NCBI RefSeq assembly: GCF_026230105.1
Contig: NC_079477.1
Span: forward strand, 16,125,001-16,189,000
Direction: 5' to 3'
Length of the DNA: 64,000 nt
From: Diorhabda sublineata
Lineage: Eukaryota > Arthropoda > Insecta > Coleoptera > Chrysomelidae
The notes beneath the pieces were generated by a model. It searched no databases, was not told where the DNA came from, and saw nothing but the letters and a program-made list of their open reading frames with translations. Positions 50,862 through 63,600 of this stretch are shown here, one piece after another. Both the position numbers and the translations under genes were made by a program. The stretch's first letter is position 1. The number at the start of each line of letters is the position of its first letter.

Positions 50862-51560
50862 TTATAAGGTTACCTGTAAAGATCTTAGGTTGCTATTGTA
50901 TTATTGAAATAATAAGCAAAACTTGCTTAGACTGTTTTATAGAAAATTACTGAACACGCTACCACTACACAAATACTGACAATTAGTACTGACGCGCGTT
51001 TCGATAACCCGTTCATCGTCTTCAGGGACTGAAAGTAAACATCACGATACAAATGTACCGGTATGCTGAATTATCAGCTCAAATTTGTAACGCCCCGCGC
51101 ATGACGTCACGTTTTCATGGCCATTAAGATTAGGTTGGAGTTGGACGTATTTACTGGGTTTTTGGGTTTGTGTTTAGCGGCTATTATAGAGTTGATCTAA
51201 CTGTTATTTTCTTGTAAAATATTGTACTTTCTAGTATGAGATCATAATGCCGTCGCTACTTGCAAAAACACTAATTTAAATACTTTGGTTCCCAAAGAAA
51301 GACTTGGTGAAGCAGTGGACATGACCCTTTGATCGAGAGGATAATTAATCAATATTTCTATTAATGTCATTTTGAATATTGAATTGAATCGAATTGAATA
51401 CTATGGATTTAAGAAATTTTTACAAAAATTATTACAATTCAAAAAAACCGAAAATCTTAATTAATTATTTCCCAAACGATGAATAAATAAGTAATCTAAA
51501 GCTGGGAAAATATATTAAAGTTGGTTTGGTGTTTAATTGCCACGTTCCCAATTAGAAACC

Positions 51561-51629
<69 letters not shown>

Positions 51630-54600
51630 CTGCATCCAGTATTACTTTTGGAATCAAAATAAAACTTTTTAACGGGTATACAGCATACATTATACTTCAC
51701 ATTTTGATTCTAACTTGACGTCACATTGTGCAAGAGAGATGACGCGTTACTGCGCCTAGGGATACCGTGTAGGGTATCGTGGTAAACATTAACTTGACCA
51801 ACTTATTTATACTAAATGTTCCTGCGCAATGAACTTCTTCGCACGAATTCCAACGGGAAAATTTCTTCGGCGGGAAATTTCACATTCATTGTTTAACTGC
51901 TAATGTTTAGAGTGGACTTTAAAGGAATAAGCACGCTGTTTCTGCTTAAACTATTTTCACATTTAACAAAATCAATACTTTTAAATGCATCCAAAAATTG
52001 ATTGTTGGATACATTTACTCGGCAATATCCGATCTTTTTATCCATCCAACTTACTTGTCTACTTGTCACTACAGCTACTTTCGTGAATGCCACTCTTCTC
52101 TAAATTTAGTACCTCATCTTTGGTATTGCCCTACCATTATTTTAATTATGAGATGGTTTCTAATCATTTTGTATAAAGCGGATTGAAAGGTACCAGAATC
52201 AATTTTTTGTTTTCAAAAAAGGTGATTTCGCAGAGATTTTGCAAACCTATCCTCAATAATAGTTATTTATGCAACAAGTGAGTGAAATAATAGTTTTTTT
52301 CCCGAGTAGGACGGTTTGGCAATCCCTACAAGTGAAAAAAAGTTACTTTACTCACGAGTTTCATACAAAATTTTTTAAACCCAAAAAAATTCGAAAAAAC
52401 TTTTATCAATTTTTATTTTGTAATAGTAATATTAAAAGTACAACTGTGCAACATTTAACGAGTTCAAAGAAATAAAAGTGTGACAGTTTATCAGAGAAAC
52501 AAATTGACATAAGAAAGAAAGCGTTCACAGCCCACTATTTTGATAAAACAATTTTATAATTGCGTTAAAAAATGACACGTTACGGCACTTTTTTTAACGC
52601 AAAAGCATGAAAAAACTTCTACGGTACTTTTTTTCACGCGTTTTGACAGATTCAGAAATTATATTCTCTATGAATGCAAATGAATGAAAAAAAAACGTGG
52701 ATGTTATAACGGACGTAGAAAAAGTCCTTTTCTTATATATTTCATTGTTATGTTGGAAAAGAATCAATCGTTAGTTCATAAAATGCATACTGGTTATTTT
52801 ATATTGGATAAGTACAATGAAAAGCATCACTCGGAATGTCCCTCCGGAGTCGATTCTAATACATTCTCAATATATATCAAAAATATAAAAATTTTATATG
52901 TTTTTATTTTAAAATTTATTGTAGATAATAAAGATATAGCAAAAGAAAAGTTGTTCACTTTTTTCGGGATGAGTCACATGAGCCACTATGAGTCACATGA
53001 TATTGTTAACTAAACCACCTGTTCATTTTATGGGTTGTTATCAAATTTAGCGAAGTGTCGTCCACATACCAGTACTATAGCATGAAAAAATATTGAAACT
53101 CTTGGCTAATCTGCTTCTCAAAATGACTCAAGAGTAGTTCAGCTATAGACTAAACTTGTTAGTTTAGATTAGTTAGAGAATGAATGATAAGAGGTCCCTT
53201 GGTTGGGAGATTGGAACTTCTAAAGTTGGTGCGACAGTAATTTTTACTAATTGTTACGCATACTATATAGTATTTTTTTACTTTAAATGAATTCACATTC
53301 AATACAGTCGAACTCCGATAATTCGAACACCGATAATTCGAATTCCTCGTTAATTCGAACTTTTGCGTCGGTCCCTTGACATGTAAAAAAACCTCGATAA
53401 TTCGAACTTTTGAAGTTCGAATTATCAAAAAAATTCGTATTTTCTGTGTTAAAATTACCGAAAAATTCGAATTTTTGGCGTTTAAATAATTGAAAAGTTC
53501 GAATTTTTGATGTTCGAATAATTGAAAAATTCGAATTTTTCTTGTATAAATTATGTATGTACATATGTATTAAAAAATTCGAACTGTTAGTGTTGAAAAA
53601 AATTGAAAAATTCGAATCTTCAGATTCTAGGTAAGACGACGATATTTTGTCGAATCACTCGATTTGCTTCAAAGGAAAAAATCGTCAGCATGAAGCAATC
53701 TAGCATAGCCGATTTCTTTACAAAAAAAATAAATATATGTATTTTTTTTTATTTTAAGATAAATAATCGGTCCTTTTTAGGACCAAAAATTCTTCAAACG
53801 TATACAAATTATTATTTTAAATAAATAAATAAACATGTTATATACCCATAACATATTTATTTATTTATTTATTTATAAAATGGAAAGATGCATCGAAATG
53901 CATACATATATGTATGTAAATGTGCACAACTCCGATAATTCGAACACCTCGATAATTCGAACTTTTGCTACGGTCCCTTGCAGTTCGAATTATTGGAGTT
54001 CGACTGTAATTCTAAAGCATTTAATACTTATAAAACAGAAAGTATATTGAGTCGTCTTACAATCAGTTTGCGATACCCTCTAAAAAGCTTTTTTGATAAA
54101 AAAACGCTGGGATTTTTTTTCCAATTTAAAAAAACACATGCCAGTATTTTTTACGAAAAATTCAATTTTACACGAAATATTAGAAATTATAGGACTTAAA
54201 TCAATAAAAATAACAATATTTGATGAAAATAACAATAAACTAATTTCAAAAACTTTCCCATTTGATTTACTCTATTAAATAAAAAATGTAAGATATTCAA
54301 ATTGATATTTTTATTTCAAAATTACATTTGTCCGAGGTTATTTCAATATTTAGATTTCTTTTCACAAAGCCTCAAGTAAGCTTTTTTTCAGATTTTTAAT
54401 GCCTTCTCTTCTATCTAATATATAAAATTCTCGTGTGGCGGTGTTTGTAATTAAACGGCTTGACCGATTCTCATGAAATTTTGTGTGCATATCGGGTAGG
54501 TCTGAGAATCGAACAACATCTATTTTTCATTCCCCTAAATGTTATGGGTAGTCCACCCTTAACTTTTTTTATTTTTTAGATAACGATCAACCCCTTTTTT

Positions 54601-57600
54601 TATTTGTTGATTATAATCTTTAATTTTTTTGGAAAGATTTTTAGTTGATTTTTGTCGTGACTTTGTACTCTCAATTTCTCACCCTTCTACGATCAATCCC
54701 TTTTTTTCCATCGCGATTTTTACTTTTTTTCATTTTATCCACAGATTCGCAAGATGACAATCGAATATAATAATTATAGTATGATAAATTCTTATTTACA
54801 ATTTCAATTTCCTTTTTGTATCGATCGTAGCAGTGACAGTGCAATAATTATTTATTAATAACTGAAGTCAGTTTTTATTCTCATGTAAATAAACAGATGT
54901 TGTGAGTTCCCGCAGACAACGGCCATTATCGTACCTGTACATATTGTACTCAACATTTTTTGAAAATAGTTTTAAATCAAAACAGAAACGTGTACGTTAT
55001 TTATTATTGTGAAAGATAAGTCAAATAAGAAAACGAATACAATATTGAGTTAATGTTTTTCACAAATAAGTATTTTAACTTGATTTATTTATATGTTACA
55101 TGTACAGTCAGCAATGCCAACAAGATCTAAGGGACAAATTTGAGTCGTCGAACAATTAAATTTAGTCATGCAAAGTATAAGAGCATGAAGATTAAGCGAA
55201 CAAAACAATGCAGATGTGCGTGTGAGCTCGGCACAGTTATGTCAATCACAGTCAAGAAGCACGAGATGAACGAAATCAATAGAGACAATTAGAACGATTA
55301 GAAATGCACAGATTCATAGTACACAGTCGTACAGGTATTAACCAACAATGCCAACAATTTAAATCAGATTTATTTCTTCGAATAGCACTCCAGTATGAGC
55401 TTGATGTAGAATAAGACTCATTTCAAATTTTGTATTTGACAACTATGTGTAGCATATTCTCGCCCAATTGATAGTAAAAATATGTATAATTATTTTTGAT
55501 GTCTAGACAGCTATCAAGAATTTTAATTTGAAATATATTTGTAACTTAAATAAAGAATACTTTATTAACCTAAATAAATCATACTTCCATTGTCTATACA
55601 AGGGTCAGCTAGTAAACATTTAAGAATTGAATCAGGAATTGTTTCTGTCCTTCATCTTTTGTAAACAAATCGTTCTAGTAGTTTAATTTAACGTTTAACT
55701 AACTTAGATCATGTAGAGGCACGTGTTGTTTTGAACTAAAAAAAATTGCAGTTTTATTTTCATCAAAATGAAGCTTTTTAGAGGACATCGCAACAAATTT
55801 AATTTTTAACGACCACCCTAATATATACCCACTCTTTTTTAAAATACAAGTTGAAATAAAATTATCCGCGGAACTATTTTTAATTATAATATAATCAATA
55901 AGTGGTTAATTTGAGGTTTTTCGTGCCAAAAAACAAAGGTTCATTGCCAATGTTCTATCAACTAATCATTGCAAATATATTTCGGCAGCTGTAACCGAAA
56001 TGGTTCTAAATTTATCTTAGTTTAACAGCAGGTGAAAGCGTGTACGTGGGATGAGTATTGTCAATCCTGATATCAAAATAAATACATAGAATACGTATCA
56101 CAATCTTATTTTTACTTTAAGATTTCTTGAGGAATATAAATGTTTATACTTTATATAATTTAGATTATGAAATTCTTTTTGAAAGATACACTCATTTATC
56201 TCGGAAATTGCTTGCAAGAATTAGTTTGTATCGGTTTTGTAATATTGTCACTGTTATTATGTATTATCGGAACTTTTATTTATCTGGTAATACAATGAAC
56301 TTTGTTTTTGAATCTTAAAAAAATAATTCGAAGTTCTATCTATATTTGCAGTATCTTCATAGATGTTACAAATAATAATTTAAGCTGTCTATAATTGAAT
56401 AAAGTAGTTTAATTTGATTAATCTTATCTATGAGAGTTTTCTTAAAAGTTTCCGACCTCAACCTAATCCATTTTGGAATCTTAGTACCTATTTGACAATC
56501 GTATAAATGAATCGTTATGAAGATTTTTCTAGAAATGTAAAAAATTGAGTATCGAGTTGTCATGAAATAATTGTTTTTGATAGGAAATACCCCTACGAAG
56601 ATGAAAGAGGAGTTAAGTACTAAGAACATATGTAAAATTTTGGACAGCTGAATTTCAACGTGGCCGTATCAACCTGACTGTCGACGACTGTTCGGGACAG
56701 CAACTGCGAAAACCAGCGATATCATCTAAAAAGTTCTCTCGGCATATCAAAAGAACCCTTTTGACATAAACTGACGAATTATTCATGTGAGTTGAGTGTC
56801 GTGTCTTCTCCCTTTGAATCAAAAGCGCATTCGAATGAATAATTCTCTCCTAACCAACAGGATAGCGAATGTTGGTTGACTTGGGTTTGTGTTCATTGAG
56901 TATCTTCAAAAAGGTAAAACAATAACGGGGCGAGTATTGCTTGATAAGGTGAACGAAGAAATTGAAAAAATGTAACAGCATTTGAAGAAAAAGAAATTCC
57001 TTGCCATCGGTACAGACACCTTCTCACATTTCGGTGATCGCCCTGGTTAATATTTACGAATTGCGTTTAGAATTGGTTGACCACCCTCTGTATTCTGTGT
57101 ACTGGTCATCAATGACTTTTTCCTATTTCTCAAGATTCACAGGTGAGGTATTTTCATCAGACGAGCACGTTATCGCATACGTGAACGTCCGTTTTGAGAA
57201 GAAATCGCTAGAAAAGTGTATAGACTACGGGAAAAAGACAACCCTCGTATATGCCGATAGAAATCTTATAATAATATCTATTGTCAGTTATAGCAAATTC
57301 TCAAAACATGCATTTGTGTCACATATTGTAGACAAAAGCTTGTAAAAACTTCAAAACCACTATAAAAATAACTAAATAAAGATACACATAAAATAAAATT
57401 TTAATATACAGAATTAAACCACAATGAGTAACAAAATTATAGGTAATAGTAATAGGTAATAAGTAATAAGTCCATAGCAAAATATAAACCAGTAAACAGC
57501 ATGCCCGGAATTAAATATTATTATTCAAATAGAAGTCGTGAAAATGCGGGAAAACATGATATCGATTTGATTTCAATTGGCAAGTGATTGTGCAATTGTG

Positions 57601-60600
57601 CACATTTAGGTGTACTCTTAATAGGAAGAGCTAGTTGCAGCCGTAAGTTTTAATAAAATTTCTCAATCAAGTAGATTTAAACATATATATGTATATTTTT
57701 CCACGTAATAAATTCATAAACATCAACTTCGGAGGTTGCTACCTAATTTTTGAGATAGACAATTAAAAACAAATATTTATAATTGGATTTGACTTTATTG
57801 CTTTTCAAAATATTATCCATTAAGATCATTGTACTTTTTCGTTCATTTAAACCAATTGTCGATTGATTCGATATTCCGAAAAAACCATTTGCTCGAAGTG
57901 TTTGGTGCGCGAACAACTTTTGTTTGATTTGGCTAGTCTTGAAAGACCCACCAATCGACACGAGTGTTTTTTTTTTAAAGATTTTCAATTTATGCGGTAT
58001 CCAACACGAACAAATCTTTTTGACAGACATTTTCATGCTATCTTGAATATATGCGAGTGGAGGTATGCCCAAGTATGCTTCAATTTCACGGAATATCACA
58101 TGATGATATTGCAAAATCAGTTTACGCGCATCGGATTTTGGACGACCTTCACGAAATTCATCGTTTAGTAAAGTATGATCATAATTAAATTCGTAAAACC
58201 AGCGAGGTAGTGCCTCATCACCAAAAATTGAAGTGAATTGATCATTACACTGCTGTTTGTTTAAAATCATAGAAAATCGTCGCACGAAAATGTAAGATAT
58301 TTCAAGTATCTGTAAACAACTTAAATAGTATGACAACACGTTCTGAATATATCCACCATTAAAAATGTCAAACTTCACATCAGTGTTGCCATATCTCAAA
58401 ACTTAAATAGCAGTCCTCGTATACGTCAAGGTTTATATTATAACTTATAGGAAACTTTTAATGTTGCCTATGGTCAAATGTTAATTTCGTTGGAATCTCA
58501 CGTTTCAAAGCGTCAAATTCATAGAAAATTTCTTGTTATCCTCGAAACAGGTAGTGATTCCTCTGATAGTAACTTCACCTTCCACCAGAAACACAGAAAA
58601 AAAGCAAGAAATAATAAACCTACCAATATAAAAAAGGGAATCCGAAAAATTAGAAGCTTTTGTTTCAAGTTCACTAGATTCATACAGTTACCAATTGTTT
58701 TCTGAAGATCTCTTTTAATCTATTCAATTGAATCTAATTTAAAAAATGGGCACAATATAATATAAAAACGTGAACGGGAAATAGAGCAATACATTGGTAA
58801 TTTTCATATCGTTAGTGAAATTATCCACATCACAACATTACTCGAACAATACTAAAGGACAGAGACAAATTTACGAAATCATGAAGTTCAATAAAAAATG
58901 TACATTCCAATAAGAGAATAATATTAGTTTTGTTCCAATCTACTAGTCGGGATTGTACTTGGAACGGTTATCGGAAGCGTTTATAGATATTTTCTGCGCA
59001 ATCTCCGGCTATGCACGGTTCTTGTAACAATACTTGGTATCAACCAAGTATCGAAAAGACCATCCCCAAAACAAACAAATAACCTAACCTAATGTATAAC
59101 GGTAACCGCCCGGTTGGAACACGTAATCTCTATTAAGCAGAATCATCACCGTACCGAGGACGGTTTTTGATGGGTTGGAACGAATTTAATATATCCCATT
59201 TTATTTGTTAGGTAGGAAATTTTCAGATAACCCTCTTAATCAGATATAGGGAATATTACATGGAAAGTGTATCCTGCTTTTCTCTATTATTTCAAAACCA
59301 TAAATTGGAAATGATAAAGTTCATTATATTTCCAGAAATATGAAAGTTTTGATAACAATGTAAATACCACCATATTATAATATAATACGAAACCGGTACA
59401 AATTGAAATTTATAAAAATCGTACTAGCTGTTACTGATACAATAATGAGCGCTTCATTCTTTAAACTCATTGAATATTCATATCTGTATTATCAATTAAA
59501 ATGCAAATGAATGATGCATCTTATATTTTTTATCCTCTTCAATTATATTATATTCGAAATCATACAACACATATGGTTTAAATAATAAATATAATAAATG
59601 GTTAAAGGTTGAGGATATTTTTATTGAAAAACTTGTAAAGACCGCTTGACATAATGCAATACAACGTGCAAGAAATTACATGCAAGTCTCTGTAAACAGT
59701 AAAAGTAAACAAATTCGTAACTTCAAATTTTATCTAATATTCTGTACCTAGTTTAACAATGAAAATAACGAAACTAAGTTTTACGAAAGTTAGCTGATCT
59801 GTTAAGCCAAAAGTAACTAGATTGCAACTTGCACGCAATGTCAAAATCATGCATAAAACAATCAGATGAACTTCATGTGTGCCTGATTTTGATGCAGAAA
59901 TATTGCATCTTGCCTTGCATTGCACGTTGTATTGCATCATGTCAAGTGGTTTTAAGTAAAACTAAATGCAACCTTAATGCATCTGGTTTTATCTTAGTTG
60001 TAGCCGTTTGGAACAAATAAATTTCCGTTTAAAACCTAAATTATTAAATAGACAAAATAGGGAAAATACATTTTATACTGATAAATATTGGGGGAATCAA
60101 AACTAATTGATGGAAGTAGTATATTTTCTACTTCTACTCATAGAAAGACGTACTAAAATAGTTATTAATGCAAAGTGATACTTTTTTCAAGAGTAAGAGA
60201 GTACGAGCCGAAGGCGAGTGAGGTAATTCCTACGAGTAAATAAAGTTAGTTTAGTCACGAGTTTCATACAAAAGTTTTTCTACATCCGTAGACTTAAGAA
60301 AATTCGATAAAATTTTTATCAATTTTTATTTTGTAATAGTAATATTAAAAGTACAACTGTGAGCATTATTAATTTGAAGTGAAGAAGAAGTTACATTACT
60401 ATTGGTACTTGAATTGGCAACATTTAACGAGTTAGATTGTTGGTAGGATCGTGAACATTTACAATGTTGCTTGAAGTCGAACTAATTGTTCCCGTTAAAA
60501 TTTTCACTGCGGAATTTATTTTGTTTTTTATTGAGTCGTCTACTTAACCCTCCGCAAATGTGTTGGATTTCCACCCACCGTGCTTCTTTAGTTGAATTAT

Positions 60601-63600
60601 ATCACCACCGGAATCCACTAATAAAGACGCCGAAGAGCGTCCAAAAGTATTGTAAATTTTTGAAAAGGTATTGATACCTACAACTTGAGTTTTGCATTTT
60701 CCATTTCTATACTGCAAAAAGAAATGATCTGTTTTGACATTTGTGTGTCGTTGGTTTTTATATTTTTTATGAATGTTTACCAAATTTAATCTATTGTCAG
60801 ATATTTCCCCAATAACAGTAAATCGAATATGAGTTTTTGTATTATTAATATTGTTACACTTCATTTTATATAATTCCTCCCTCCGTAGAGCTCCTGCGAT
60901 TCCGAACAATTAAGCAACCTGAAAGATGCTACAAATAATATCTAAGCTTATATTAAATTTTTTTTGCTGTTATACCTTATGCATAAGATAATGATCGTCT
61001 GGAGCTCGCAACAGAAATTTATTAATTTCTTCACGGGCAAATGTTTTAGATTTTTTGGGTCTATAGCCAACTGATTTATTTTTCAAATAGGCAATGACTT
61101 TCGAGTATTTACTGATTTCAACGTCGTTATTTACCATTAGGGTGCCTTTCAGTTTGCCTTTCAATAAGTTGACCAAAGTGTGAAAATTTCTATATTTTGG
61201 ATTCAGTTTCAAAGTAGGCTAGTAACACTCTTTGTGTGAAGCTGTTTATGCCTTTTTTAGTACGGCACTCCATAAAAGAATTATATTCCTTTAAATACTG
61301 TTCCCTGGATATCTCAGGGAGAAGATTCATAGTCGCTGCAGATGCCGATTCAACAACATCTTCTGGTGTGCAGTTTAAACTTTCTTCACTATTAGGTACT
61401 CTCCATCACTAATAATAATAATACTACACTCTTTTTAATTAGAAACAAAACGGATTTTTTTGAACGAGTATCGAGAAATAAAAGTGTGTGACAGTTTATC
61501 GGAGAAACGAACTGATATGAGAAAGAAACCGTTTACAGCCCACTATTTTGATAGAACCATTTTATAATTGCGTTAAAAAATGGCACGTTACGGCACTTTT
61601 TATTAACGCAAAAACGTGAAAAAATGAACCGGTACAGTACTTTTTTTCACGCTTTTTGACAGATTCGGAAATTACATTCTTCATGAATGCAAATGAATAA
61701 AAAAAACATGAATATTATAACGAACGTGGAAAAAATAAAAAGCACGTAATCAAAGTAAAAAGTAAAAAATAATTCTTGGCATACGAAGAAAATTATTGAT
61801 GAGAAAACCAACGTCACTATTATAAAAGCGTGAGAGGTTTTTTATAACATTTTTAAATTAGCTTTGCGTTTTGTAATCAATAGATCTGAATCTGATTTCC
61901 AGTTTAGGAACTGACCGAATGTCTTTCCTTTTCATTATTCCATTCTTTCTCCATTTTTTTAATAAGCTTGAAATGATCCTCTACAGTAAGATGGACGTTA
62001 GGGTGGGTTTCTAATGTAGGTGACTGAAATATACATTTGATATGAGTCTCTTGCATAGTTTAACTTGTAAAGCCTCTATCTCGTAACCAATATATCTGAC
62101 TTTTTTATTTGTTATTGAATACATTTACTGCACCTATTAAAGTGGAAAGGTGTGATTAAATATTTTTTTAGCAGCTGTATTTCCTAATACTACAAAAGGT
62201 AACACTATTTATGGACAAGTCATTTCATATCGACAGTTTTCCTCTTCTACATAAGGCTCCTTGTTACATACGCGATAAGAACGACATTAAGGAATTACTT
62301 AATTCACAAATACAAACACGTTTAATCAGATAATATTTTTGGCTGATAATCTTGAGATTATTTGCGCGACGTAACAAACAGTTGCAACAGTAAATGTTGT
62401 ACTTATATGCGATAAAGCTTTGAGGAGAATGAATACGGTACTAATGCAGTATGAAGAAGGAAATACTATACGTTGTTAATACAAAAAATTCAGATGATTG
62501 ATCAGCAGTATTCATTAAAGTTGGCAACGCTTCAGGCCCCTTCCTACGTGGGCGACAGAAGTGGCGCGACACCAGTGGAATGTTTGGTTCGCCAGATGTT
62601 GTGATTTCACTAAGATCTCCAAAGATAAAAATGGAAGCTGATACTTCTGGCACTGTCGGCGGGCGTAAACTATGTGAGGGGCGCTGGCGATACCAGTACT
62701 GCACTTTGCGAGTAACAACAGCGGAAAAATATAAAATTATAAGAAATTTCAAAATACGTTAGCAACCCACGCTGAAAAAGCTTCGCTTTTGTTCCTCACT
62801 TAGGACGCTCCTATGTTTATACATTGATTTGAATTTTGTCACTATTGTCGTGCCGTTTCTGCCATCCACGTAGGTATGGGCTTGAATAACTATTCAAGGA
62901 AGAATCAGCCGAATCCGTGGAATAACTAATACACACTTACATGGTGAAAATAGCAATTCACAATTCAGGATGGGATTATCATAACAAAAAATAACAGGAA
63001 GTGTATACTAAAATCTAAGAGACAATGCTCGCTTATGTGGAATTACCGAAGAAATTAGTAAGTTACCGGTGCAGTAAAAGAGTTAAAATCGGATAACCTC
63101 ACATTTTCAGATTAGAGACGCATCAAAAACTAACAGACGCAACACCCAAATACACTCCGATAATAATCCTAAAGATCGGCTTATGCCTGTGGGTACAGTT
63201 CATATCAGCCAAGAAAACGTATGTTTGAAAAATAATAATATAATGATAACTTTTTGACCACGTTAAATGCTATTACTCGTATATGCTATAAATTGAATAT
63301 ATACTTTCACTTTTGTGCATTAGCAAAATAAATAATAAGTTTAATATCACTTTCTTCCAATTACTGTATAAGATCTTGGTTATTTTCAGTTTTTTCCAGT
63401 ATTGTTTAAAAAAATAATAACTGATAATGTAATTCGAGAAGATTCCAAATTAAATTAAAGAAACAGTATATAACTAGCTTAACAAATCATAGTTTTTGTT
63501 ATGAGTCCGGTTGTTACAAAGATAGAGGTATTTATTTACTTACCACCTTCTCTCTACTTCTTAAAACTCCCAACTTCCCAAATCTTACGTGGAACGGGGA

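Larger units (their letters stand above)
60186..61790 (-). mobile_element. Crypton-like tyrosine-recombinase element
   Basis: A 1.6 kb unit whose left (60215-60436) and right (61485-61790) flanks recur side by side at 52.3-52.8 kb, which defines its ends. The middle carries two - strand frames of a tyrosine recombinase. The duplicated flanks are the element's non-coding ends. Inserted in lipin intron 1. Confidence 0.75.

Noticed and set aside
51496..51718. Overlapping frames on both strands at 51.5-51.7 kb
   Set aside because: Both are translations of the (TA)n tract.
53159..53564. Two long - strand frames (Ser/Arg/Phe-rich)
   Set aside because: Low-complexity translation of the TTCGAA array in the pogo-like element.
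59083..59100. cctaacctaa, similar to the insect telomere repeat
   Set aside because: Only two units; expected by chance.
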